DNA from: Providencia rustigianii DSM 4541 | Lineage (GTDB): Bacteria; Pseudomonadota; Gammaproteobacteria; Enterobacterales; Enterobacteriaceae | DNA: 64,000 bases | Direction of reading: 5' to 3' | Assembly (NCBI RefSeq): GCF_000156395.1 | Contig: NZ_GG703818.1 | Location: 644,326-708,325 of the forward strand | Shown: positions 18,925 to 26,625 of the stretch, piece by piece | How the letters are laid out: every line of letters starts with the position of its first letter | Numbering within the stretch: position 1 is the stretch's first letter | Made by a program: the position numbers and the translations under genes | The notes under the pieces: generated by a model | The model's input: the letters and a program-made list of their open reading frames with translations, nothing else | Databases searched by the model: none | What the model was told of the DNA's origin: nothing

Positions 18925-19311
18925 ATGAAATTAAATAAAATTCATCATATTGCCATCATTTCATCGGATTTTGTTCGTAGTAAAGATTTTTACTGTAGGA
19001 TCCTTGGTTTAAGCCTATTAGCGGAACATTACCGCCCAGAGAATGACTCGTGGAAAGCAGATTTAGCTTTTGGGGATATGTATCAAATTGAGTTGTTTAG
19101 CTTTGCTAATCCCCCCAAAAGAGTGAGTTATCCCGAAGCCGCTGGGCTTAGGCATTTAGCTTTTGAAGTGGACGATTTAGATCAATGGATAGCTTACTTG
19201 ACGCAGCAGGGAGTGAGATGTGAAGAGGCAAGAGTGGACCCTTACACTCAGAAACGCTTTACCTTCTTTGCCGATCCTGATGGGTTACCTTTAGAGCTTT
19301 ATTCCCGCTAA
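18925..19311 (+). CDS. yaeR: YaeR-type VOC (glyoxalase-like) metalloprotein
   Basis: A 128-aa vicinal-oxygen-chelate protein resembling E. coli YaeR. Putative metal ligands are visible in HHIAI near the N-terminus, ELFSF in the middle, LRHLAFEV and the C-terminal LPLELYSR. The block VDPYTQKRFTFFADPDG is nearly the same as in YaeR. The biochemical role is not established for the family; a glyoxalase I-like activity is often assumed. The gene is placed directly behind panM, probably co-transcribed. Confidence 0.88.
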   Translation: MKLNKIHHIAIISSDFVRSKDFYCRILGLSLLAEHYRPENDSWKADLAFGDMYQIELFSFANPPKRVSYPEAAGLRHLAFEVDDLDQWIAYLTQQGVRCEEARVDPYTQKRFTFFADPDGLPLELYSR

Positions 19312-19387
19312 AGGCTAATTGATTATCTGCATCTATTGCTAGCCGATAATGGCCCAAGCAATAAATGCAGATGGCTGAAATGAGAAC

Positions 19388-20263
19388 TTACATCTCGTCG
19401 TCAGACTCTTCCATTGCCAAACGCAATTTTTTCATCGCATTTTTTTCGAGTTGACGGACACGCTCAGCAGAAACGCCGTATTTATCCGCCAGCTCTTGCA
19501 ACGTGGTTTTGCTGTCATCATCTAACCAGCGAGCACGGATAATATCTTGGCTGCGCTCGTCTAATGAAGCTAAAGCATCGGATAAACGGTCAGTGGCATG
19601 GCTTTCCCAGTTATCATCTTCAATGGAACCAGCAAAGTCCGAAGATTTATCCTGTAAATAAAGTACAGGTGCAATAGGGCCACCGAAATCACCACTATCA
19701 TCGTCATCAGACATATCAAATGCCATATCCTGAGCCGCCATGCGAGATTCCATCTCTAGCACATCTTTGGTGCTAACGCCCAACTCTTGAGCCACCATAT
19801 CCACTTCATCTTGGTTAAACCAGCCCAAGCGCTTTTTATTTTTTCTTAAATTAAAGAATAATTTACGCTGAGATTTTGTAGTGGCAACTTTGACGATACG
19901 CCAGTTGCGCAGAACATACTCATGGATTTCAGCTTTGATCCAATGCACAGCGAAAGAAACCAGACGCACACCCACTTCAGGGTTAAAACGGCGCACCGCC
20001 TTCATCAGACCGATGTTACCTTCCTGAATTAAGTCCGCTTGCGGTAAACCATATCCCGCATAACTACGCGCAATGTGAATAACAAAGCGTAAGTGGGATA
20101 AAATCAGTTGCTTGGCCGCCTCGAGGTCACCATCGTAATGCAGCCGTTCAGCAAGTTCCTTTTCTTCCTCTGCACTAAGCATTGGGTAAGTATTAGCGGC
20201 TCTGATGTAAGCTTCAATACTTCCTTGTGGAACAAGAGCTAATGATTGCATATCTTTGGTCAT
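19388..20263 (-). CDS. rpoH: RNA polymerase sigma factor RpoH (sigma-32)
   Basis: Heat-shock sigma factor, 291 aa (E. coli 284). Region 2 contains [20 protein letters not shown] and the promoter-melting segment, followed by the RpoH-box [10 protein letters not shown] that is specific to the subfamily and involved in chaperone/FtsH control. Region 4.2 at the C-terminus has the [20 protein letters not shown] helix-turn-helix. It lies downstream of ftsYEX as in E. coli but with its own 230-base upstream region. One of its expected targets, groES-groEL, is also in this window with a visible sigma-32 promoter. Confidence 0.97.
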   Translation of the reverse strand: MTKDMQSLALVPQGSIEAYIRAANTYPMLSAEEEKELAERLHYDGDLEAAKQLILSHLRFVIHIARSYAGYGLPQADLIQEGNIGLMKAVRRFNPEVGVRLVSFAVHWIKAEIHEYVLRNWRIVKVATTKSQRKLFFNLRKNKKRLGWFNQDEVDMVAQELGVSTKDVLEMESRMAAQDMAFDMSDDDDSGDFGGPIAPVLYLQDKSSDFAGSIEDDNWESHATDRLSDALASLDERSQDIIRARWLDDDSKTTLQELADKYGVSAERVRQLEKNAMKKLRLAMEESDDEM

Positions 20264-20451
20264 TAAGATCCTCTATGAATATATACAGAAATGGAGTTAA
20301 TTCGATACTAGTCAACTGCACCAGTAAAACAGATAGCTAATGGATAGTCTATCAGCTTAACTGCGTTAAATAAATTATATACAAGAATAGTTAACAGCAG
20401 GTCAATGTCAGACAAGTATTATCGAAATAAGTTCGCCAAAAATGGTTTTTC

Positions 20452-20480
20452 ATCGGTGCTAATTGACATAGCACCGATGA
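20452..20480 (-). other. Stem-loop between ftsX and rpoH
   Basis: A dyad with arms CATCGGTGCTA and TAGCACCGATG and a short loop (ATTGACA on the plus strand) lies 13 bases past the ftsX stop on the minus strand. There is no immediate T-run on that strand (GAAAAACC follows), so it may be a weak terminator of ftsYEX or a processing/stability element ahead of rpoH. Confidence 0.5.
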
Positions 20481-20492
20481 CATGCGGTGAGA

Positions 20493-21470
20493 TTATTCAG
20501 GCCTAAAGTGGCGTAAATGCTGTAATGTCGCTAACCAAGCAGCAACCCAACCAATCATTGCCGACATCAGCAAAATCAGTAACGCCTCTTCCCACAACAG
20601 CCCTTCAATCTGGAATTGTGTCCCAAAAACGCTGGCAACTTGAGCAACCAAATCCGACATTTTCCACACGAGTAGGTACGTCATGATGAGAGAGATAATG
20701 GCACCCAAAGCGCCTAATACTACCCCGCCATTTAAAAATGGCCGCATAATAAACCCATCGGTTGCCCCAATCAGTTTCATCACATTGATAGTGTCACGGC
20801 GAGCAAAGATATTCAGCCGTACGCTATTCCCTATCACTAAGAATAGAGAAACAATCATCAATATACCGATCACTGATGCCACTTGCCCGACTAATCGTGT
20901 TAAAGCCGCCAGTCGTGAGAACCAACTGTCATCCATGCGAACTTCTTCAATACCATTCACTTGGCTGACCCTATCACGCAAGGTCGTCAATGCGTTGGAA
21001 CCTTCAAAATCGAGCTTCGGCGTAATGATAGCTACTGCCGGTAATGGATTTTCTTCTAGCATATCTAATGCAGTACTGAACCCAGACCAGCTGCGAAACT
21101 CACTCATGGCTTGGTCACGAGACAAATAATTGACATGAGCAACACCATCCAACGCTTGCAACTGAGTCACCACATTTTGTCCCCCTTGCTCATCAAGGGA
21201 CTTATCGAGATAAACCGTCAACTGTGGCGTTGGATACCATTGAGTTGCCGCTTGGGAAACGTTTTTCCAAACGACATAACACAAACTTGGCAAGGCTAAT
21301 GAAATGGCAATGACCATCACGATTAAAAATGTTGCCAGAGGTTGTCTTAGCATGTCAGCCAAAGCATTCAGCCAAGAGTAACGCCACTGTTCGCGCCATC
21401 CACCTTTTAATGCCTTGCTTTTTGATTGCATGGCACGTTCAGGTCTCGCTTTACGGACATTCTTAGCCAT
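20493..21470 (-). CDS. ftsX: Cell division protein FtsX
   Basis: FtsX is the membrane partner of FtsE in the ABC-like complex that recruits and activates cell-wall amidase activators (EnvC) at the septum. The 325-aa protein has a cytoplasmic basic N-terminus, one helix near residues 43-67, a large periplasmic domain (about 70-195), then three further helices, which is the family plan. It overlaps ftsE by eight bases, indicating coupled translation. The order ftsY-ftsE-ftsX is that of Enterobacterales. Confidence 0.95.
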   Translation of the reverse strand: MAKNVRKARPERAMQSKSKALKGGWREQWRYSWLNALADMLRQPLATFLIVMVIAISLALPSLCYVVWKNVSQAATQWYPTPQLTVYLDKSLDEQGGQNVVTQLQALDGVAHVNYLSRDQAMSEFRSWSGFSTALDMLEENPLPAVAIITPKLDFEGSNALTTLRDRVSQVNGIEEVRMDDSWFSRLAALTRLVGQVASVIGILMIVSLFLVIGNSVRLNIFARRDTINVMKLIGATDGFIMRPFLNGGVVLGALGAIISLIMTYLLVWKMSDLVAQVASVFGTQFQIEGLLWEEALLILLMSAMIGWVAAWLATLQHLRHFRPE

Positions 21471-22128
21471 GTTGACCTCCCAGCATCCGACCTTCGCTTA
21501 ACGTCAATACCCGATAGTGACGACGTTCAATTAACGCGAGATCATGAGTTGCCATCAGCACAGTGACCCCAACACGGTTAAACTCTTCAAATAAACGCAT
21601 AATTCCTTCTGATAACTCGTTATCAAGGTTACCCGTTGGTTCATCCGCTAAGAGCATGGTTGGCTTATTGACTACTGCACGAGCGATACCGACACGTTGC
21701 TGTTCACCGCCAGACAGTTGGATAGGAAAGTTTCTGGCTTTATCCAACAGCCCGACTTTATCCAATGCGGCGGAAACACGACGGCGAATATCTTCACCGC
21801 TTGCCCCGGAAATAATCAGTGGCATCGCCACGTTATCGTATACCGTTCTGTCATATAACAAATGATGGTCTTGAAAAATCATACCGATCTGTCTACGTAA
21901 GAAAGGGATCTCACGATTTTTTAATCGGCTGATATCATGGCCATTAAATAATATGTGACCTGCACTTGGGCGCTCAATACCGCAAATCAGTTTCAGTAAT
22001 GTACTTTTACCTGCACCTGAGTGACCGGTTAAAAATGACATTTCTCCAGGCTGTAGATGAAAATCTACCCCTTGAAGTGCTTGGCGGCCACCGCGATAAG
22101 CTTTACTAACGTGTTCAAAGCGAATCAT
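21463..22128 (-). CDS. ftsE: Cell division ATP-binding protein FtsE
   Basis: FtsE (221 aa) is the ATPase of the FtsEX complex. Walker [10 protein letters not shown] is near residue 35, the signature [14 protein letters not shown] near 138, and Walker [13 protein letters not shown] follows. It starts only six bases after ftsY and overlaps ftsX, so the three genes form one operon. Confidence 0.97.
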   Translation of the reverse strand: MIRFEHVSKAYRGGRQALQGVDFHLQPGEMSFLTGHSGAGKSTLLKLICGIERPSAGHILFNGHDISRLKNREIPFLRRQIGMIFQDHHLLYDRTVYDNVAMPLIISGASGEDIRRRVSAALDKVGLLDKARNFPIQLSGGEQQRVGIARAVVNKPTMLLADEPTGNLDNELSEGIMRLFEEFNRVGVTVLMATHDLALIERRHYRVLTLSEGRMLGGQHG

Positions 22129-22134
22129 CGAAAA

Positions 22135-24240
22135 TTATTCCTCTCGGGCAAATAGAGCCTCGATAAAGTCATCGGCTTTAAATGGACGTAGATCCTCAAT
22201 GCCTTCACCGATCCCGATATAACGAATCGGAATACCAAATTGATCAGCAATAGAGAAAATGACGCCACCTTTTGCAGTACCATCGAGTTTTGTCAGTGTA
22301 ATTCCGGTCAAACCTACGGCGTCATTAAAAAGTTTAGCCTGACTTACCGCATTTTGTCCGGTACTTGCATCTAATGTCAGCATGATTTCATGAGGCGCAG
22401 TGTCATCCAACTTTCTCATTACGCGGACAATTTTTTTCAGCTCTTCCATTAAGTGCGCTTTATTTTGTAAGCGTCCCGCAGTATCTGCGAGTAGTACATC
22501 AACACCTTTTGCTTGGGCTGACTGAATGGCATCAAAGATCACTGACGCAGGATCCGCACCAGTATGTTGAGCGACCACAGAAATTTTATTACGCTCACCC
22601 CAAACTTGTAACTGTTCTACCGCCGCAGCACGGAATGTGTCCCCTGCCGCTAGCATGACAGACTTACCTTCAGACTGATATTGGCGAGCTAATTTACCGA
22701 TTGTGGTCGTTTTACCGACACCATTGACGCCAACCATAAGAATAACATAAGGTTTTTTACCTTCGATCACTAATGGTTTATCCACGGTAGCGAGAATATC
22801 AGACATTTCTTCTCGCAGCTTTCCATAGAGCGCTTCGGCGTCCTTTAGCTCTTTACGACTGGCATGAGCAGTTAAATTATTGATAATTTTACGGGTAGTA
22901 TCTACCCCAACATCTGCAATTAATAACTGCTCTTCGAGTTCCTCAAATAAATCATCATCAATTTTTTTGCCACTAAATAAGCTGAAGAAACCCAATCCTA
23001 AGTTTTGACGCGTTTTTAAGAGACCTTTTTTCAGACGACTAAAAAAGCCTTCTTTTTTCGGCTTTTCTTGTTCCACTGACGGTGATTTCGCGTCTTCTTC
23101 TGCTTGGCGTTGGGCTTCTTCCTCCGCTAAACGTGCGGCTTCCGCAACTTGGCGTTCGTGTTCCGCTTGCTCTTCCGCTAAACGGGCAGCTTCCGCAGCT
23201 TGGCGTTCACGTTCTGCTTGCTCTTCCGCTAAACGGGCAGCTTCCGCGGCTTGACGTTCGCGTTCGGCTTGCTGTTCCGCTAAACGGGCAGCTTCCGCAG
23301 TTTGGCGTTCACGTTCGGCTTCTTCTTCCGCTAAACGGGCAGCTTCCGCAGCTTGACGTTCGTGTTCGGCTTGTTCTTCCGCTAAACGGGCAGCTTCCGC
23401 AGCTTGGCGTTCACGTTCTGCTTGCTCTTCCGCTAAACGGGCAGCTTCCGCGGCTTGGCGTTCGCGTTCGGCTTGCTCTTCCGCTAAACGAGCAGCTTCT
23501 GCGGCTTGACGTTCGCGTTCTGCTTGCTCTTCCGCTAAACGGGCAGCTTCCACGGCTTGGCGTTCGCGTTCTGCTTGCTCTTCCGCTAAACGGGCAGCTT
23601 CCACGGCTTGGCGTTCGCGTTCTGCTTGCTCTTCCGCTAAACGGGCAGCTTCCGCAGCTTGGCGTTCACGTTCTGCTTGCTCTTCCGCTAAACGGACAGC
23701 TTCCGCAGCTTGATATTCTTGCTCAGCCTTTTCTTCTGCAGCTTTGATTGCCGCTAATTCAGCTTGATGCTGACGCTGAGCATCTTCTTCCGCCGCTTTG
23801 ATTGCTGCTTGCTCAATTTGATTTTGGCGCTCAGTCTCTTCTTCAGCTCGACGTAATGCTTCTGCTTCTAAGGCATCTCTTGCGGCTTTTTCTGCTGCAA
23901 CACGCGCCTCTTCCGCCGATTGTCGCTCTTGCTCAGATTTTTCCGCCGCAATCTGCAATGCTTCAATTTGAGCTTTACGCTGGCGTTCAGCTTCTTCAGC
24001 TGCTGCGGTTATTGCAGCTTGCTCAGCTTGATATTGACGCTCTGCTTCATCTTCTGCCGCTTTAATCGCATCTTGCTCAGCTTGATGCTGACGTTCGATT
24101 TCTACATCGATAGCATCTTGATGTTCAACCTCTTGGGTTACATCATTTTTTTGCTCTAGTTCCTGCTGTTGAGTTTCTTCTTCATTTTTACGACCAAAAC
24201 CCAGCCATGAGAAAAAGCCTTTTTTCTTATCTTTAGCCAT
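22135..24240 (-). CDS. ftsY: Signal recognition particle receptor FtsY with expanded repeat linker
   Basis: FtsY docks ribosome-SRP complexes at the inner membrane. The C-terminal NG GTPase domain (about residues 398-701) is intact: G1 loop GVNGVGKTT near 503-511, LAAGDTFRAAA, LADTAGRLQNK and TKLDGTAKGG. The N-terminal acidic A domain is far longer than in E. coli (701 versus 497 residues in total). It contains Ala/Glu/Arg-rich helical sequence and twelve consecutive 17-residue units of the type AERERQAAEAARLAEEQ at residues 172-375. The first 20 residues, including GFFSWLGFG, resemble the membrane-binding amphipathic helix. The repeat is probably a long charged single helix that acts as a spacer. 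Confidence 0.96.
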   Translation of the reverse strand: MAKDKKKGFFSWLGFGRKNEEETQQQELEQKNDVTQEVEHQDAIDVEIERQHQAEQDAIKAAEDEAERQYQAEQAAITAAAEEAERQRKAQIEALQIAAEKSEQERQSAEEARVAAEKAARDALEAEALRRAEEETERQNQIEQAAIKAAEEDAQRQHQAELAAIKAAEEKAEQEYQAAEAVRLAEEQAERERQAAEAARLAEEQAERERQAVEAARLAEEQAERERQAVEAARLAEEQAERERQAAEAARLAEEQAERERQAAEAARLAEEQAERERQAAEAARLAEEQAEHERQAAEAARLAEEEAERERQTAEAARLAEQQAERERQAAEAARLAEEQAERERQAAEAARLAEEQAEHERQVAEAARLAEEEAQRQAEEDAKSPSVEQEKPKKEGFFSRLKKGLLKTRQNLGLGFFSLFSGKKIDDDLFEELEEQLLIADVGVDTTRKIINNLTAHASRKELKDAEALYGKLREEMSDILATVDKPLVIEGKKPYVILMVGVNGVGKTTTIGKLARQYQSEGKSVMLAAGDTFRAAAVEQLQVWGERNKISVVAQHTGADPASVIFDAIQSAQAKGVDVLLADTAGRLQNKAHLMEELKKIVRVMRKLDDTAPHEIMLTLDASTGQNAVSQAKLFNDAVGLTGITLTKLDGTAKGGVIFSIADQFGIPIRYIGIGEGIEDLRPFKADDFIEALFAREE
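23116..23727. repeat. Twelve tandem 51-base repeats inside ftsY
   Basis: The interval is exactly 612 bases, 12 x 51, each unit encoding AExERQxAEAARLAEEx. Unit-to-unit differences are few (for example AVEAAR in units 3 and 4, AEHERQ in units 8 and 12), so copy number is likely to vary between strains by slippage or unequal recombination while the frame is kept. Antisense frames across it are artefacts of the repeat. Confidence 0.93.
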
Positions 24241-24456
24241 CTGCCACTACACTCCTCGCGGTAAAAACATGGCGTTTAAAAATTAAATCGCAATAAAATT
24301 ACATGCAGTCTATCATTTCATCGCGCGGCAACACATATCTGAAAGAAAAATCATGACAATTTATTCTTATTTTATGTTAAAACCGTGAAAATGAAGCGCT
24401 ACAATAGCCCCCATTAATTTATACATTTCTCAATGAGCTAAGCAACAATACATATT

Positions 24457-25038
24457 ATGGCAAAAAAACCACAAACAGCCTCTTTAGGGCAAATTCGTGT
24501 GATTGGTGGTAAATGGCGAGGGCGAAAACTGCCTGTACGCGATAGTGAGGGCTTACGTCCCACCACGGATAGAATCAAAGAAACTCTTTTTAATTGGTTG
24601 ATGCCAGTGATCCGTGATGCCCGCTGTCTCGATTGTTTTGCGGGGAGTGGCTCTTTAGGATTTGAAGCCTTATCGCGTTTTGCCAACCATGTAACATTTA
24701 TTGAATTAGAGAAATCAAATGCTCAGCTTTTAAATGAAAATAAAGACCGTTTACAAGCCGATAACGCAACAGTAATTAACAGTAACAGCCTCAGCTTTTT
24801 AAGCCAGAATGGAACCCCCTATGATGTGGTTTTCATCGACCCACCATTTCGTAAAGGGCTACTCAGTGAAACTGTTCAATTACTCGAAAAAAACCAATGG
24901 CTAGCGGATGAGAGCTGGATTTATGTTGAGTCAGAAGCGGAGTTACCACTTACTGACATTCCTGCCAATTGGCAGCTACATCGTGAAAAAGTTGCAGGCC
25001 AAGTGGCTTACCGTCTTTTTATTCGTCACGTAATTTAG
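24457..25038 (+). CDS. rsmD: 16S rRNA (guanine966-N2)-methyltransferase RsmD
   Basis: RsmD methylates G966 of 16S rRNA using S-adenosylmethionine. The 193-aa protein has the basic N-terminal segment IRVIGGKWRGRKLPV, the SAM-binding motif LDCFAGSGSLGFEALSR and the catalytic DPPF motif (IDPPFRKG). It is divergent from ftsY, as in E. coli, and is followed 8 bases later by yhhL. Confidence 0.96.
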   Translation: MAKKPQTASLGQIRVIGGKWRGRKLPVRDSEGLRPTTDRIKETLFNWLMPVIRDARCLDCFAGSGSLGFEALSRFANHVTFIELEKSNAQLLNENKDRLQADNATVINSNSLSFLSQNGTPYDVVFIDPPFRKGLLSETVQLLEKNQWLADESWIYVESEAELPLTDIPANWQLHREKVAGQVAYRLFIRHVI

Positions 25039-25046
25039 GGGAAAAA

Positions 25047-25337
25047 ATGCTGATTAATATTGGGCGTTTATTGATGATTTGTGTTTGGGGTTTTATGGTA
25101 TTTAATTTGATTCACCCATTCCCTAAGCCATTGAAATATTTTATGGATATAGCGATGGTGTTTATGATTTTCATGCATGCATTGCAAACTATTTTTCTCA
25201 AAGCAAGTCTACCGAAAGATCAGAAACTCACGGGGGCACAGCAGACTAAAATCTTCTTCTTTGGTGTATTTGAGATGCTTGCGATGCATAAAAAAACCAA
25301 AGCTGCATTAGATGCAGCTAAAGCCAAAAAGAAATAA
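25047..25337 (+). CDS. yhhL: DUF1145 membrane protein YhhL
   Basis: A 96-aa small inner-membrane protein of the DUF1145 family, with two or three hydrophobic helices (about residues 5-22, 30-52 and 70-80) and a lysine-rich tail. The function is unknown. It is co-directional with rsmD with a spacing of 8 bases and a GGGG ribosome binding site, the same order as in E. coli. Confidence 0.88.
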   Translation: MLINIGRLLMICVWGFMVFNLIHPFPKPLKYFMDIAMVFMIFMHALQTIFLKASLPKDQKLTGAQQTKIFFFGVFEMLAMHKKTKAALDAAKAKKK

Positions 25338-25340
25338 ACG

Positions 25341-25694
25341 TTACTCTGACGGTTCAAAGCGGATAAACCGAGTACCCTGCATGTAGAGTTTGCCTTTAGC
25401 ACCAAGTTCTACATCTCGGTACTGTTGTTCACTCACAATCACTTTCATTACCTCCCCTGAAGAGAGGGGCTGAAAGTAGATTTCATAGCGAAAAGTTTCA
25501 GGCGATACTACATCCCGCTCTCGAGATCGCATATTCGGATACGGATAATCTTTTTTATCTTTAACGTGGACTAAGTAGCCAACCGTTAATGCGTTATCGT
25601 TAATCTCATTCTGCTTTTTTTGGTCAAAAAAGCGTTTGGTCGCAAACACTGCGATAATGGCTAAAACAATAATTAAAAGAATTGGCTTATTCAT
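25341..25694 (-). CDS. yhhM: DUF2500 protein YhhM
   Basis: A 117-aa protein anchored by one N-terminal helix (MNKPILLIIVLAIIAVFATKRF) with a soluble domain resembling DUF2500: conserved RSRERDVVSPETFRYEIYFQ and the C-terminal GTRFIRFEP. Function unknown. It is convergent with yhhL; the stops are only 3 bases apart, so there is no room for a separate terminator. Confidence 0.87.
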   Translation of the reverse strand: MNKPILLIIVLAIIAVFATKRFFDQKKQNEINDNALTVGYLVHVKDKKDYPYPNMRSRERDVVSPETFRYEIYFQPLSSGEVMKVIVSEQQYRDVELGAKGKLYMQGTRFIRFEPSE

Positions 25695-25854
25695 AATTTA
25701 TATATTTCGCTTAGAATTGCTGTAAGTATAACCCCTGTCTGGTTTAAATTGCAGATGAAACTCAGACAATTTTACTTCACCCGTGTATAGTTTATTTATT
25801 CAGCTAAAATAGCGGTATAATCTTTTTTTTCCAGAAATTTATAAGGATATGTGT

Positions 25855-26484
25855 ATGATTAGTTGGCCATTCCTCGCAGTCTTATTTTCTGGTTGGTTGT
25901 ATGTTGATGCAGCTTACCGCGGTCCTGAGTGGCAACGTTGGTTGTTCCGCCCAATTACCTTATTGCTTTTATTATTCTGGGGATGGAGCTCTGACGACTT
26001 AAATATTCAAACCTATCTTATCTTAGGCGCTCTGTTGATTTCCTTGGTTGCTGACCTTTCAAGGATGCTTTCAAGTGAGCGCTTACTTGCATCTTTGGGT
26101 CTGATGTTTTTGAGCTATTTGGTTTATGCCATTAGCTTTGGAATGCAATTTAATTTTGGCCTATATCTCCCTTGGCTAATCGTACCGTTGGCGATAGCTG
26201 CGGTGACATTGGTCTTGATTTGGGGAAAACTAGATAACCTACAGCCTATCGTTTTTGCATCACTGATTATGAGTATGATTATGGCTTGGGTCGCAGGTGA
26301 CCAATATTTCGGTCTGGCGCGCGAGTTTAACTTCTCAATCATGGTAGGCGCCAGCATGCTATTTATTTCTCATTGCATCTGGTTAATTGCGCATTTCCGC
26401 TTCCCATTCAAGGCATCAAAAGCAGTAATCGCGGCCTTCTATTTCCTTGGACAATTCTTTATTATCCGCGCAATTTATTTATAA
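25855..26484 (+). CDS. yhhN: YhhN/TMEM86 family membrane protein (lysoplasmalogenase family)
   Basis: An integral membrane protein of about eight helices, 209 aa, matching E. coli YhhN. The family includes the lysoplasmalogenase TMEM86, but bacterial function is uncertain. I chose the ATG at 25855 because the AAGG ribosome binding site lies eight bases ahead; the ATG six bases earlier is only two bases from it. The start MISWPFLAVLFSGWLYVDAAYRGP aligns with the E. coli N-terminus. Confidence 0.9.
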   Translation: MISWPFLAVLFSGWLYVDAAYRGPEWQRWLFRPITLLLLLFWGWSSDDLNIQTYLILGALLISLVADLSRMLSSERLLASLGLMFLSYLVYAISFGMQFNFGLYLPWLIVPLAIAAVTLVLIWGKLDNLQPIVFASLIMSMIMAWVAGDQYFGLAREFNFSIMVGASMLFISHCIWLIAHFRFPFKASKAVIAAFYFLGQFFIIRAIYL

Positions 26485-26493
26485 CTCGCTTTT

Positions 26494-26538
26494 CGCCAAT
26501 TGATAAAAAGTGCTATTTGAGAATTTTATCAATTGGCG
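26494..26538 (+). terminator. Terminator after yhhN
   Basis: A near-perfect 15-base stem (CGCCAATTGATAAAA with TTTTATCAATTGGCG) with a T-run at 26544-26548. It separates yhhN from the zntA promoter. Confidence 0.75.
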
Positions 26539-26551
26539 CCTGCCTTTTTAT

Positions 26552-26583
26552 TTGACTCTGGAGTCAACTCCAAAGTGTAGACT
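26552..26583 (+). promoter_or_regulatory. ZntR-controlled zntA promoter
   Basis: A -35 TTGACT and a -10 TAGACT are separated by 20 bases, the over-long spacer typical of MerR-family promoters. The spacer contains the dyad CTGGAGTCAACTCC, which differs from the E. coli zntA operator at only a few positions. ZntR with Zn, Cd or Pb would untwist this promoter. The predicted start is about 35 bases upstream of the zntA ATG. Confidence 0.9.
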
Positions 26584-26625
26584 TAACCATAATAAAGAAA
26601 CGGGTTAGGATAAAAGGGGGCGCAT

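Noticed and set aside
23116..23727. Regular repeats considered as a possible CRISPR array.
   Set aside because: Repeats are contiguous coding units without spacers, in frame inside ftsY.
23082..23747. Long leucine-rich open frame antisense to ftsY.
   Set aside because: It is produced by the 51-base repeat read backwards; no start signals and no independent support.
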